Source: Microbacterium sp. Root553
Lineage (GTDB): Bacteria > Actinomycetota > Actinomycetes > Actinomycetales > Microbacteriaceae
DNA: 64,000 nucleotides
Assembly: GCF_001426995.1 (NCBI RefSeq)
Contig: NZ_LMFY01000001.1
Coordinates: forward strand, 300,241 to 364,240
Reading direction: 5' to 3'
Both the position numbers and the translations under genes were made by a program. Below are positions 1 to 8,161 of the stretch, piece after piece; position 1 is the first letter of the stretch, and each line of letters begins with the position of its first letter. The notes under the pieces are model-generated. The model was not told the origin of the DNA. It saw only the letters and a list, made by a program, of their open reading frames with translations, and made no database searches.

Positions 1-1100
1 CCCTCGCGCTCGGTCGGGCCGTGTCCGGAGCGGACGTGCTCGAGGAAGGCCTCGATGCGCTCGGGGTCGGTGACCGCACCGCGCAGACGGTCGGCGTACG
101 ACCGCTCGATCACCCGCTCGGTCTCGGCAGGCTGGTGCATCACCATGGCGCAGTGCGGGTAGCGCTCGCGCAGACGCCGCATGGGCTCGGTCTGGGCGAG
201 GGAGTCGGTGTAGACGGCGCACACCCAGTCGTCGGCGTGCGCTGCCACGTTCTCGGCGGAGAGGATCTCGTCGAGCGCGCCGGTGAGCGTCACGAGTCGG
301 CGGGGCACCGGCAGATCGAGCCACGTGACCGAAGCCAGACCTGCCGCGTCGAGATCGACCACCCACGACCCGCGCGGCTTGCTCTGCTCGCCGAAGCTGT
401 AATGCAGGGGCGCACCCGAATAGCGCACGCGCTCGCTGATCTGCTGGCGTCCGTGGATGTGGCCGAGCGCCACATAGTCGGGGCCGTCGAACACCGAGAG
501 CGGCACGACGTCGAGACCGCCCTGCCTCACCTCGCGCTCGAGGCCGATCGTGGCGTCGACGCCGGCGGAGAAGCAGTGGGCGATCGCGACCGACCGACCG
601 GGGTGCTCGGCCATGCCCGCGCGGACCAGATCCATCGCGTGGGCGAGGGTCTGCGCCTGCGTGCGCAGCTCGACCCCGTTCCAGTGCTGACGGACGATCG
701 CGGGTTCGAGGTACGGGATGCCGTAGAACTGCACCGGACCGTCCGCATCCGTCAGCGTCACCGGGGTGCCGATGGCGCGGGGATCGGTCAGCACGTGGAT
801 TCCGTCGCGCAGCAGGCGTGCCTGGAATCCGAGGCGAGCGGCGGAGTCGTGGTTGCCGCTCGTGACGATCACCCGTGCGCCCGTCTCGTGCAGCGCGACC
901 AGAGTGTCACCGAGCAGTGTGTACGCGGCGCCCGCCGGGGTCGCGGAGTCGAAGACGTCGCCAGCCACGATCACCACGTCGACCGCGTTCTCCCGCACCT
1001 GCTCGGTGAGCGCCTCGAGCACCTCGGCCAGCGCGTCCATGGTCGAGTTGCCATGAAAGGTGCGGCCGATGTGCCAGTCGGAGGTGTGCAGGATTCGCAT
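1..1100 (-). CDS. sbcD: Exonuclease SbcCD subunit D, 3' end outside window
   Basis: Nuclease subunit of the SbcCD (Mre11-Rad50 type) complex that opens hairpins and trims DNA double-strand ends in the cytoplasm. The reading frame opens at ATG 1100 with MRILHTSDWHIG, the first metallophosphoesterase motif (D-x-H), followed by a GDVFDS motif and a GNHDS motif, which supply metal ligands in this family. About 366 codons are visible before the frame runs off the left edge, close to the usual 380-400 aa. The partner sbcC would be expected just beyond the window; this cannot be seen. Family assignment is firm; only the missing C-terminus limits it. Confidence 0.93.
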   Translation of the reverse strand, partial: MRILHTSDWHIGRTFHGNSTMDALAEVLEALTEQVRENAVDVVIVAGDVFDSATPAGAAYTLLGDTLVALHETGARVIVTSGNHDSAARLGFQARLLRDGIHVLTDPRAIGTPVTLTDADGPVQFYGIPYLEPAIVRQHWNGVELRTQAQTLAHAMDLVRAGMAEHPGRSVAIAHCFSAGVDATIGLEREVRQGGLDVVPLSVFDGPDYVALGHIHGRQQISERVRYSGAPLHYSFGEQSKPRGSWVVDLDAAGLASVTWLDLPVPRRLVTLTGALDEILSAENVAAHADDWVCAVYTDSLAQTEPMRRLRERYPHCAMVMHQPAETERVIERSYADRLRGAVTDPERIEAFLEHVRSGHGPTERE

Positions 1101-1209
1101 ACTCACACGCTACGAAGTGCCACCGACATTCGGTCCGAGGCGTGCCGCAGCGCCCGTTCCTGACCGTCGATCTCTTCGGATCCGGTCGGGAACGGGCGCC
1201 ACGAGCGCG

Positions 1210-2655
1210 TCAGCGGGCGCCGACGGACGTTCCCGGACGCACCGGTGTCGGCACGTCCTTCGTGGTGCGGATCATCAGGGCGGCGATCACCGCGGCGGCG
1301 ACCATGAAGATCGACGCGACGATGAAGATCCAGCCGTACGCGTCGGTCAGCTGCCGGGCGGACAGGTCCGCCTGCGCGTGCCCGCCGACGGATGCCGCGT
1401 ACACCGCGGTGAACACCGACAGGCCGATCGACCCGCCGATCTGCATCGCGGAGTTGGTGACGGCCGATGCCACGCCCGCATCGTGCGGCGCGACTCCCGT
1501 CAGCGCGACGTTCTGCAGCGGGATGAACACGAACCCCATGCCGATGCCGAGGAGCACGAGCGCCGGGGCGATCTGCACGAGGTAGGCGCCGTCCGGGGTG
1601 ATTCCCGAGAGCAGGAACAGACCGGCCGCCGCGATCAGCGGTCCCACGATCAGCATCGGACGCGGGCCGATCACGGCGAGGAGCTTCGTGGCGATGGGGG
1701 CGATGATCATCGTGGCGATCGGCAGCGGAAGCGTCGCGGCCCCTGCGGGCAGCGCGCCCATGCCGAGCACGAACTGGAGGTGGAAGGTCAGGTAGAGCGT
1801 CGAGCCGATCATGATCGCTCCGGCGACCCCCTGGATCAGGAACGCACCGCCGCGCACTCGGTCCGCCACCACGCGCAGGGGAAGCAGCGGCTGCGCGACC
1901 CGACTCTCGACCCACACGAACACGCCGAGCAGCACGACGCCGAGAGCGAGGAACGCGATCGTCAGAGGATCACCCCAGCCGTTCTCCGCGAGGCTGAATC
2001 CGTAGACGAGGGCTCCGAGGCCCAGGGTCACGGTGATCGCGCCCCAGACGTCGTAGCGGTTGTCTCCCTCGGCGCGGCTCTCGGTGAGGAAGAGCGCACC
2101 GCCGACGAGACCGACCGCGACGAAGAAGAGGTTGACCAGCAGGCACCAGCGCCAGTCGGTGAACTCGGTGAGGAATCCGCCGAGCAGCAGTCCGATGGCT
2201 GCACCGGTTCCCGCGACCGTTCCGAAGACCGCGAACGCGGTGTTGCGCTCCCGACCGGACGGGAAGGTGACGGTCAGCAGAGCGAGCGCCGCCGGGGCCA
2301 GGAGCGCCGCGAAGACGCCCTGCAGACCACGCGCGAGGATGAGCTCCCATCCCTGCTGCGCGAGCCCGCCGAAGAGGGATGCCGCGCCGAACCCGACCAT
2401 GCCGATCATGAACGTGCGCTTGCGGCCGAGGTAGTCGGCGATGCGACCGCCGAGCAGCAGCAGCGCGCCGAACGCGAGGGCGTAGGCGGTGACGACCCAC
2501 TGCCGCTGACCGTCGCTGAGGCCGAGAGCGGCCTGGGCGCGCGGGAGGGCGATGCTGACGATGGTGCCGTCGAGCACGACGATCAGCTGGGTGAGGGAGA
2601 TGACGGCGAGCGCCCACCATCTGGTCTGGGGGCGGGCGCGCAAGGACGATGACAT
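1210..2655 (-). CDS. MFS drug exporter, DHA2 (EmrB/QacA) type
   Basis: A 481-aa integral membrane protein of the 14-TM drug:H+ antiporter family, predicted to export small toxic molecules. Residues near the N-terminus (SLTQLIVVLDGTIVSIALP) match the TM1 motif of this family, followed by GGRIADYLGRKR, the loop 2-3 MFS signature. Start chosen at ATG 2655 because GGAGG lies about 7 bases upstream; a longer frame to 2730 lacks such a site. A hairpin at 2731-2749 lies in the upstream leader. No regulator gene is adjacent. Substrate is unknown. Confidence 0.88.
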   Translation of the reverse strand: MSSSLRARPQTRWWALAVISLTQLIVVLDGTIVSIALPRAQAALGLSDGQRQWVVTAYALAFGALLLLGGRIADYLGRKRTFMIGMVGFGAASLFGGLAQQGWELILARGLQGVFAALLAPAALALLTVTFPSGRERNTAFAVFGTVAGTGAAIGLLLGGFLTEFTDWRWCLLVNLFFVAVGLVGGALFLTESRAEGDNRYDVWGAITVTLGLGALVYGFSLAENGWGDPLTIAFLALGVVLLGVFVWVESRVAQPLLPLRVVADRVRGGAFLIQGVAGAIMIGSTLYLTFHLQFVLGMGALPAGAATLPLPIATMIIAPIATKLLAVIGPRPMLIVGPLIAAAGLFLLSGITPDGAYLVQIAPALVLLGIGMGFVFIPLQNVALTGVAPHDAGVASAVTNSAMQIGGSIGLSVFTAVYAASVGGHAQADLSARQLTDAYGWIFIVASIFMVAAAVIAALMIRTTKDVPTPVRPGTSVGAR

Positions 2656-2984
2656 GGAAGAACCTCCGGTGTCGGGGACGATGCCGGAGGTTTCGAGCCT
2701 CGGACCAGCACGCTTCGAGCGCCTGACCACCTCAGCCGACGGGGCTGAGCAGAAGATCCATGATACCCGAGGTGAGACTCGGCGACTGCGAGCGGAAGGT
2801 CCCCTGACCCACCCTCGTCACGATGATCGGCACGTGGTGATGCGACATGCGCGATGCGCGGTCACATGTGCGGGGTGCGGGGCTGCGCGATGCGAATCAG
2901 GGCTGCCCTCCGCCCGACATGTGCCGGAATTGCCCCTCCGGCTGGGGGTGTGCCCGCCTCCTCGTGACTACCGACTTCCGCTCG
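2656..2984. other. Intergenic stretch between MFS exporter and DIP1984 gene
   Basis: No gene is supported here. The MFS-proximal part carries CTCAGCC at 2731-2737 pairing with GGCTGAG at 2743-2749 (5-base loop), which could be a leader hairpin or operator for the exporter gene. The rest (about 2760-2984) shows no ORF with a plausible start and ribosome binding site. Confidence 0.5.
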
Positions 2985-3452
2985 TTACTCCTTCAGCTCA
3001 TGCAGCCAGTTCGCCTGCTGGATCCGATTGTCGAGTTCTCGCAGCTCCTGCGCGACGGCGTCCGCGCGCGAGCGCAGCTCGGCGACGGGGAGCGCGGAGA
3101 TCTGCCGCAGCTCCGAGCGCATCTGTCGGAGGAACTGGTCGTTCGCCCCGGATGCTGCAGCGGCGGCGTCGGCCAGCAGCGAGTGCCGCAGTCGGAGCAC
3201 GTCGCGCGCGGCGAGCGCATCCGTCATCGTCCCGTCCGCACCGAGGTCGAGCGCCGCGTTGGTCGCGTTGATCCGGCGGATCAGATCCCGCAGCTGCACG
3301 AGGGCGGCATCGGCCTCGGCGAGGAGGGCCGCCGCATCTTCCGCCGGCTCCTCGCCTTCCTGATACCTGGCGTTCGCGGTGATGCGGGTCCGCAGCTGCT
3401 CGATACGACGCTGCAGATCGGCACGGGCGGCGAGGGCCTCGGCGAGTTTCAT
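2985..3452 (-). CDS. DIP1984 family protein
   Basis: A 155-aa, strongly alpha-helical, charged cytoplasmic protein that matches the DIP1984 family of actinobacteria (sometimes annotated septicolysin-like). It opens MKLAEALAARADLQRRIEQL and ends in a helical segment NRIQQANWLHELKE. The whole length is predicted coiled coil, with the family's internal INATN motif around residue 60. Function is unknown. It is monocistronic: 65 bases separate it from the upstream GNAT gene on the same strand. Confidence 0.8.
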   Translation of the reverse strand: MKLAEALAARADLQRRIEQLRTRITANARYQEGEEPAEDAAALLAEADAALVQLRDLIRRINATNAALDLGADGTMTDALAARDVLRLRHSLLADAAAAASGANDQFLRQMRSELRQISALPVAELRSRADAVAQELRELDNRIQQANWLHELKE

Positions 3453-3517
3453 GCCATCATCCTGTCAGGGCGCCGTCGTGTAACACAGCGTCACACGGCG
3501 AGCGTCGCACGAACGCC

Positions 3518-3826
3518 TCAGCGCACCCGCAGGAGCGAGGCGTGCTCGGGGTGCGCCTCGAACCAGTCCGAGACGTACCAGCACACGGCATCGACCTTGC
3601 GGTCCCCGCGCTGCTCGATGTCGGCGACCGCACCCTCGACGACGACCGCTGCGTAGCCGTGTCCGCGGAAAGTCGGGATCGTGAAGGCCCGTGTCAGCGC
3701 GATCGTGTGTCCGTCGTCGCGATAGTCGAGGACGCTGACGAGCTGGCCGTCTCGCGTCAACGAGTATCGCGAGGCGTCTTTCTCGTCAGTGAGGATGAAG
3801 CCGGCTGCGAGGCTGGAGGAGGTCAC
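3518..3826 (-). CDS. NATD1-type GNAT family N-acetyltransferase
   Basis: A 102-aa protein of the short YjdJ/NATD1 branch of Gcn5-related acetyltransferases. The core shows RYSLTRDGQLVSVLDYRDDG (strands 1-2), HTxVxxxFxGxG-like acetyl-CoA segment TRAFTIPTFRGHGYAAVVVEG, and a C-terminal CWYVSDWFEAHPEH segment typical of this branch. Acetyl acceptor is unknown. The length is normal for the family. The start ATG 3826 is the only one giving the complete first strand. Confidence 0.82.
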   Translation of the reverse strand: MTSSSLAAGFILTDEKDASRYSLTRDGQLVSVLDYRDDGHTIALTRAFTIPTFRGHGYAAVVVEGAVADIEQRGDRKVDAVCWYVSDWFEAHPEHASLLRVR

Positions 3827-3865
3827 ACTCCCACGTTAAGCCCGCCGCCCGCACCGACGGCCGTT

Positions 3866-3895
3866 TTGACACGCGCGGACTTCTTCGGTCATAAT
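3866..3895 (+). promoter_or_regulatory. Sigma70-type promoter firing at the leader ORF start codon
   Basis: TTGACA at 3866-3871, an 18-base spacer, then CATAAT at 3890-3895. Transcription would begin about 7 bases downstream, at 3902, which is the A of the leader ORF start codon. The transcript would therefore be leaderless. Confidence 0.7.
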
Positions 3896-3901
3896 CCCCC
3901 C

Positions 3902-4003
3902 ATGACTACCAACGCAAGCCCTTCGTCCGCCCAGGAGGCGAACAGGACTGCCGGGATGATGATGCCCGGTCGCGTTGGCATGTGTTGCCGAATGTGTCGC
4001 TGA
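3902..4003 (+). CDS. Leaderless 33-aa leader peptide ending CCRMCR
   Basis: A 33-codon ORF (MTTNASPSS at the start, GMCCRMCR at the end) that begins exactly where the promoter at 3866-3895 should initiate, so no Shine-Dalgarno sequence is needed. Three cysteine codons cluster in the last six. Actinobacterial leaderless small ORFs with terminal Cys runs are known to sense cysteine supply through ribosome pausing; that parallel is inference here. A hairpin at 4023-4055 follows the stop, and the winged-helix gene begins at 4153. Shorter starts at 3956 or 3980 exist but have no well-placed ribosome binding site (the AGGAGG at 3933 is 17 bases from 3956). Confidence 0.6.
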   Translation: MTTNASPSSAQEANRTAGMMMPGRVGMCCRMCR

Positions 4004-4022
4004 ACGAACAGCCACTCCGTCT

Positions 4023-4055
4023 GACCTGACTCCTCGCGATCTGCGAGGACTGGTC
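4023..4055 (+). promoter_or_regulatory. Hairpin between leader peptide and regulator gene
   Basis: TCCTCGC (4031-4037) pairs perfectly with GCGAGGA (4043-4049) over a 5-base loop, and flanking GACC (4023-4026) can pair with GGTC (4052-4055). It lies 19 bases after the leader stop, within reach of a ribosome stalled or released there. No T-run follows, so it is a candidate attenuator or Rho-related structure rather than a classic terminator. Confidence 0.45.
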
Positions 4056-4152
4056 TCCGAGCACCCACCCTTGCTCGCTTCCCGGCTCGCCCGGTCATTC
4101 ATGCAACGCATCAGAGCCTCTCTCCGGCTCACGTCCTGAGGACTTCATCATC

Positions 4153-4854
4153 ATGTCGAACATCGCACTTCTCGAGCGTCCCGTCGCCACCTCCGCACGC
4201 CCCGCCCCGCAGGCTCCTGTCGCCGCGCCGCTCGACGCGGATCTTCCCGCCGTCCGATCGCCCCGCGGCTTCGCCCTCTACGTCGGTCTCGACGAGATCA
4301 AGGCGGCCGAAGCAGGCGTCAGCCTTCCGCTCCTCGTCGATGCCCTGCGCCGCACCCTCGCCGAACTGGCACCGGGGGCCGAGACGCACGCCACCGTCGC
4401 CCTCGCCCCGCACGGATCGGGGGGCCGCGACCTCGATGTCGTCCGTCTGGCGCTGCACGAGCCCGGCGCGATCGCACGCACGAAGGCGGCGGCCGAAGAG
4501 GACATCACCGACGAGGAGGGCGGTGTCGTGGTCGACATCTCCCGCAAGCGCGTGCTGATCGACGGCGAGTCCGCCGCGTTCACCTACAAGGAGTTCGAGC
4601 TGCTGCAGTACCTCGTGCTCCGAGAGGGACGCACGATCGAGCGCAGCGAGCTCGTCTCCGCCCTGTGGCAGGCGCAGGACGACGAGACCCCGGGCGAGCG
4701 CACGATCGACGTGCACGTGCGGCGACTGCGCGCCAAGCTCGGCCGCTACGAGGACATCGTCCGCACCGTGCGCGGCATCGGCTACCGCTTCGACCGTCAC
4801 GCCGACGTCGTCATCCGCTACGGCCACGGAACGCCCTCGCCCGACCGCTTCTGA
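4153..4854 (+). CDS. Winged-helix transcriptional regulator (OmpR/PhoB-type DNA-binding domain)
   Basis: A 233-aa DNA-binding protein. Residues 1-35 are Ala/Pro rich and low complexity, residues 37-115 form a small alpha/beta domain without receiver-domain acidic residues, and residues about 125-213 are a complete OmpR/PhoB winged helix (FTYKEFELLQYL, ERTIDVHVRRLRAKL, VRGIGYRF). There is no phosphoacceptor domain, so it is not a conventional response regulator. ATG 4153 is preceded by TGAGGA about 10 bases upstream. The leader peptide and hairpin upstream suggest translation- or cysteine-linked control of expression. Target genes are unknown. Confidence 0.82.
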   Translation: MSNIALLERPVATSARPAPQAPVAAPLDADLPAVRSPRGFALYVGLDEIKAAEAGVSLPLLVDALRRTLAELAPGAETHATVALAPHGSGGRDLDVVRLALHEPGAIARTKAAAEEDITDEEGGVVVDISRKRVLIDGESAAFTYKEFELLQYLVLREGRTIERSELVSALWQAQDDETPGERTIDVHVRRLRAKLGRYEDIVRTVRGIGYRFDRHADVVIRYGHGTPSPDRF

Positions 4855-4877
4855 TCCGAGTGTCAGGACCGCCACGT

Positions 4878-5849
4878 ATGGTGGGCGGCATGACCCTGAC
4901 CGCGGATGCCGGAGCTGCCGACGCAGCCTCTCGGGAGCATCCGCGAGAGAGCGTCTACCGACCTTCCTCACCGCTCGATCTGCGCGCGACGGTGGGGATG
5001 CTGCGACGCGGCCCTGGCGACCCGACGATGGTGCACGACGGCCCCGTCATCTGGCGCGCGGTGCGCACCCCGTCCGGCCCCGCGACCGTCGCGCTCCGAG
5101 CACAGGGCGGCGAGATCAGGGCGAGCGCATGGGGCCGCGGCGCGGATCACGCCCTCGATGCGGTGCCGCGGCTGTGCGGGGCCGACGATGATCCGTCGGG
5201 CTTCGATCCGTCGCATCATCCGTTCATCGCCGAGGTCGCCCGCCGCTCCCCCGGCATCCGTCTGTCTCGCACCGACGTCGTCTTCGACGCTCTCGCGTGC
5301 GCCATCCTCGAGCAGAAGGTCACCGGGCTCGAGGCGTTCCGCGCCTGGCGTCTGATCGTCACGAAGTACGGCGAGCGTGCACCGGGCCCGACCCCGCGAC
5401 CGATGTTCGCCGCTCCGACGGCGGAGCAGTGGCGGCGCATCCCCTCGTGGGAGTGGCATCGGGTGGGCGTGCAGCCGCCGCAGTCGAAGACGATCGTCCG
5501 GGTCGCCGAACGGGCCGAGAGCATCTCCCGCGCCCTGCGGGCCGCGCAGGACGGCGCCGACCGTGACCGCATTCTCACCAGCCTGCCCGGCGTCGGGGTG
5601 TGGACCTCCGCCGAGACCCGCCTCCGAGCGCTCGGCGACCCCGATGCGGTGAGCGTCGGCGACTACCACCTGGCGCATGAGGTCGGGTACGCACTCACCG
5701 GGCACCGGACCGACGACGACGGGATGCTCGAGCTCCTCGCGCCGTGGTCCGGTCACCGGCAACGGGTGATCCGGCTGATCTTCGCGAGCGGCGTCAGCGA
5801 GCCGCGCCGTGGCCCGCGACTCTCGCCCGAAGACCACCGCTCTCGCTGA
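4878..5849 (+). CDS. AlkA-like DNA-3-methyladenine glycosylase (HhH-GPD)
   Basis: Base-excision repair glycosylase expected to remove alkylated purines. The 323-aa frame contains the helix-hairpin-helix LTSLPGVGVWTSAETRLRALG and, about 12 residues later, the catalytic aspartate in DAVSVGDYHLAHE, aligned with AlkA Asp238. An AlkA-like N-terminal domain precedes it. Start chosen at ATG 4878 because AGGA lies 9 bases upstream; ATG 4890 is in frame and possible. The gene is 23 bases after the winged-helix gene, but a functional link is not evident. Confidence 0.85.
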   Translation: MVGGMTLTADAGAADAASREHPRESVYRPSSPLDLRATVGMLRRGPGDPTMVHDGPVIWRAVRTPSGPATVALRAQGGEIRASAWGRGADHALDAVPRLCGADDDPSGFDPSHHPFIAEVARRSPGIRLSRTDVVFDALACAILEQKVTGLEAFRAWRLIVTKYGERAPGPTPRPMFAAPTAEQWRRIPSWEWHRVGVQPPQSKTIVRVAERAESISRALRAAQDGADRDRILTSLPGVGVWTSAETRLRALGDPDAVSVGDYHLAHEVGYALTGHRTDDDGMLELLAPWSGHRQRVIRLIFASGVSEPRRGPRLSPEDHRSR

Positions 5850-5899
5850 CCGCGCCGCGACCGATCCGCTCGCGGCTCGATCACCTCTAGGCTGAGGCC

Positions 5900-6097
5900 A
5901 TGTCCCGCACTGCTCTCCGCTTCTCCGTCACCGCAGGACTCCTGATCCTCGGGATCGTGATCGGTCTGATCTTCCAGAACGTCTGGCTCGGCATCCTGCT
6001 CGCGGCGATCGTCTGGCTCGGCTGGTTCATCGGCTACGAGTCCCGCCGCGGACGCAACGCCGGGGTCAACGACGAGGATCACGGCATCGAGCTCTGA
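5900..6097 (+). CDS. Small two-TM membrane protein
   Basis: A 65-aa protein with two closely spaced hydrophobic segments (residues about 9-27 and 28-46) and a charged tail RRGRNAGVNDEDHGIEL. Similar short hypothetical membrane proteins occur throughout Microbacterium; I do not recognise a functional family. It is followed by a VOC gene 67 bases downstream on the same strand. Confidence 0.6.
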   Translation: MSRTALRFSVTAGLLILGIVIGLIFQNVWLGILLAAIVWLGWFIGYESRRGRNAGVNDEDHGIEL

Positions 6098-6164
6098 CCG
6101 CCCTCGGGTGCGCCCGGTTGCGCGCCCCTGGCGCGACGCCGAAACCTCCTGCAAGACTGGCGGC

Positions 6165-6572
6165 ATGGCACTTGTCGATCACCTGGGCATCACCGTCGAC
6201 GACCTGGAGCAGGGGCGGGCGCAGTTCCACCCCGTGCTGACGGCGCTCGGGTACGAGTTCGGGAGCGAAGCCGAGGGCGGTATCTCCTGGCACCACGGCG
6301 ACGAGACCGAGATCATCATCTTCGCCTCACGCGGCGAGAACACCGGCCCGCACGTGCACGGACGCGCCGGATGGCAGCATCTCGCGTTCGCGGTCGACTC
6401 CCGCGACGAGGTCGAACGCCTGCACGCCGTCGCCGTCGCCGCGGGGTGGACCGTGGTGCGCGAGCCCCGGATCTTCGAGCGTTTCAGCGAGAGCTACTAC
6501 GCCTCGTTCGTCGAGGACGCCAGCGGCATCCGCGTCGAGTTCATGCACAACCCGCCTCACACCCGAACTTGA
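6165..6572 (+). CDS. VOC family (glyoxalase/bleomycin resistance-like) protein
   Basis: A 135-aa single vicinal-oxygen-chelate module. It opens MALVDHLGITVDDLEQ, the strand containing the first metal-ligand histidine, has HVHGRAGWQHLAFAV in the middle and ends with the acidic strand IRVEFMHNPP that supplies the last ligand. These support a metal-binding dioxygenase/isomerase-like fold; the substrate cannot be deduced. ATG 6165 gives the domain start exactly. Confidence 0.8.
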   Translation: MALVDHLGITVDDLEQGRAQFHPVLTALGYEFGSEAEGGISWHHGDETEIIIFASRGENTGPHVHGRAGWQHLAFAVDSRDEVERLHAVAVAAGWTVVREPRIFERFSESYYASFVEDASGIRVEFMHNPPHTRT

Positions 6573-6598
6573 CGCCCGGGCGTGTCGCACCCTAGTGT
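6569..6598 (+). promoter_or_regulatory. Promoter upstream of small ORF and rtcB
   Basis: TTGACG at 6569-6574, 18-base spacer, TAGTGT at 6593-6598. It overlaps the stop region of the VOC gene and would give a transcript starting near 6605 that runs through the 32-aa ORF, the hairpin at 6764 and rtcB. Confidence 0.55.
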
Positions 6599-6647
6599 GG
6601 CAAAGCTGTGCCGATCGCGCACAACATTCATGCCGAGGAGACGACGG

Positions 6648-6746
6648 ATGCCCGCTTCGCGGAACTTCCCCTTCACCGCGGTCTTGCCGCTTCAGCCGAA
6701 GCGCAATGACCGCTATGAGTCGTACCCTCCGGCGCGCGCCGTGTGA
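6648..6746 (+). CDS. 32-aa small ORF upstream of rtcB
   Basis: ATG 6648 is preceded by GAGGAG (6635-6640) at a 7-base spacing, a ribosome binding site as good as those of the annotated genes here. The product starts MPASRNFPFTAVLPL, continues with QPKRNDRYESYPPARAV and ends at TGA 6746. It is basic and Pro/Arg rich with no TM segment or signal peptide. I recognise no family. Its position between a promoter and a hairpin in front of rtcB suggests a regulatory upstream ORF, though it could encode a functional microprotein. Confidence 0.5.
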   Translation: MPASRNFPFTAVLPLQPKRNDRYESYPPARAV

Positions 6747-6763
6747 CAGCATCCGCTGCCCTC

Positions 6764-6789
6764 TGCCCCGCACCGTCAGGTCCGGGGCA
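6764..6789 (+). terminator. Possible attenuator/terminator hairpin before rtcB
   Basis: TGCCCCG (6764-6770) pairs with CGGGGCA (6783-6789) around a 12-base loop, followed by a pyrimidine-rich stretch (CTTCTGTCTCT). It begins 17 bases after the small ORF stop and ends 59 bases before rtcB, so it could make rtcB transcription depend on translation of the small ORF. Confidence 0.45.
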
Positions 6790-6848
6790 CTTCTGTCTCT
6801 CACCAGATTTCCCGACCTGTGGCTGACCATCACACAAGGAAAGGAATC

Positions 6849-8018
6849 ATGGAGAGGCTCTCCACACGGCTGCTCTCGTGGGCGTCGATGATCGATGAGA
6901 AGACACTCGATCAGGCGCTCACCACCGCCCGCATGCCGTTCATCCACCCGCACCTGGCACTGATGCCCGATGCCCACCTCGGCAAAGGAGCGACGGTCGG
7001 CTCGGTAATCCCGACGCTCGGCGCGATCATTCCCGCCGCCGTCGGCGTCGACATCGGCTGCGGCATGATCGCCGTCCGCACCCAGTTCACGAGGAGCGAC
7101 CTGCAGGGGCGTGCGCTCGCGGAGCTGCGCGAGCAGATCGAACGCGCCATCCCGCTGTCCGCCGGCCGCTACAACAACACGGTGGTCGCGACCGCCGCTC
7201 CGCGCATCGCCGAACTCGAGGCGCTCGCGGAGAAGAGCGGATTCGACCCAGAGACGTACGCCGAGAACTGGCGCCTGCAGCTGGGAACGCTCGGCTCCGG
7301 CAACCACTTCATCGAGGTGTCGGTCGATGAACTCGACCGGGTCTGGCTGTTCCTGCACTCGGGGTCCCGCGGCGTCGGCAACAGGATCGCGGGACACCAC
7401 ATCGTCGTCGCGCAGAGACTCGCGAAGCAGTGGTGGATCGACCTTCCCGACCGCGATCTGGCATACCTGGTCGAGGGCACACCAGAATTCACCCGGTACA
7501 TCAGCGAGCTGCGGTGGGCGCAGCACTTCGCGCTGCTCAACCGGGACGAGATGATGGACCGCGTCGCGCGGCAGGTGTCCGAGTTCCTCGGCACGCCGGT
7601 CGATGAGCAGGAGCGCATCAACTGCCACCACAACTTCACCGAGTCGGAGAAGCACTACGGCGCGCAGGTCTGGGTGTCGAGGAAGGGTGCGATCCAGGCG
7701 GATGCCGGGCGCCCCGGGCTGATCCCCGGGTCGATGGGAACCGCGTCGTACGTGGTCGAAGGACTCGGCGACCCCCAGTCGCTGAACTCCTCGCCGCACG
7801 GCGCCGGGCGGGAGTACTCGCGGTCCGCGGCGCGCCGCACGTTCTCGCACGAGCAGCTGCGCGAGGCGATGACCGGCATCGAGTTCCGCGACACCAGCGC
7901 CTTCATCGACGAGATCCCGCAGGCATACAAGCCGATCGATCAGGTCATGGCGGATGCCGCGGGTCTGGTGTCGATCCGGCACACGCTGCACCAGCTCGTC
8001 AACGTCAAGGGCGACTGA
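6849..8018 (+). CDS. rtcB: RNA-splicing ligase RtcB
   Basis: GTP/Mn-dependent ligase joining RNA 2',3'-cyclic phosphate or 3'-phosphate ends to 5'-OH ends. The 389-aa protein shows the family's metal-binding DIGCGM motif near residue 80, GSGNHFIEV around residue 150, and NSSPHGAGR near residue 320, whose histidine accepts GMP. ATG 6849 follows AAGGAAAGGAATC. The protein is at the short end of the RtcB range but all catalytic motifs are present. No archease or RtcR regulator gene is next to it; the small ORF and hairpin upstream are the visible control candidates. Confidence 0.92.
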   Translation: MERLSTRLLSWASMIDEKTLDQALTTARMPFIHPHLALMPDAHLGKGATVGSVIPTLGAIIPAAVGVDIGCGMIAVRTQFTRSDLQGRALAELREQIERAIPLSAGRYNNTVVATAAPRIAELEALAEKSGFDPETYAENWRLQLGTLGSGNHFIEVSVDELDRVWLFLHSGSRGVGNRIAGHHIVVAQRLAKQWWIDLPDRDLAYLVEGTPEFTRYISELRWAQHFALLNRDEMMDRVARQVSEFLGTPVDEQERINCHHNFTESEKHYGAQVWVSRKGAIQADAGRPGLIPGSMGTASYVVEGLGDPQSLNSSPHGAGREYSRSAARRTFSHEQLREAMTGIEFRDTSAFIDEIPQAYKPIDQVMADAAGLVSIRHTLHQLVNVKGD

Positions 8019-8022
8019 ACAG

Positions 8023-8059
8023 AGGAGGAGCCGGTGGACGATCGTCGTCGGCTCCTCCT
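8023..8059 (+). terminator. Terminator-like hairpin after rtcB
   Basis: AGGAGGAGCCG (8023-8033) pairs perfectly with CGGCTCCTCCT (8049-8059), 15-base loop, starting 5 bases after the rtcB stop. No T-run follows. Confidence 0.6.
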
Positions 8060-8161
8060 GCACAGCTGTGCTGTCGCGACAGTTCTCCCCGCAAGATGGG
8101 ATGACGGTATACAGCGACGTGGATCCCGAGGCGCAGTCTGGAACGATGCGAGGATGACACG

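Noticed and set aside
1060..2652. Long frames on the opposite strand of the MFS gene
   Set aside because: Arg/Glu/His-rich composition typical of reverse-frame shadows; real protein features lie on the minus strand.
6327..8063. 578-codon minus-strand frame across rtcB
   Set aside because: No domain motifs, and rtcB on the plus strand has intact active-site motifs.
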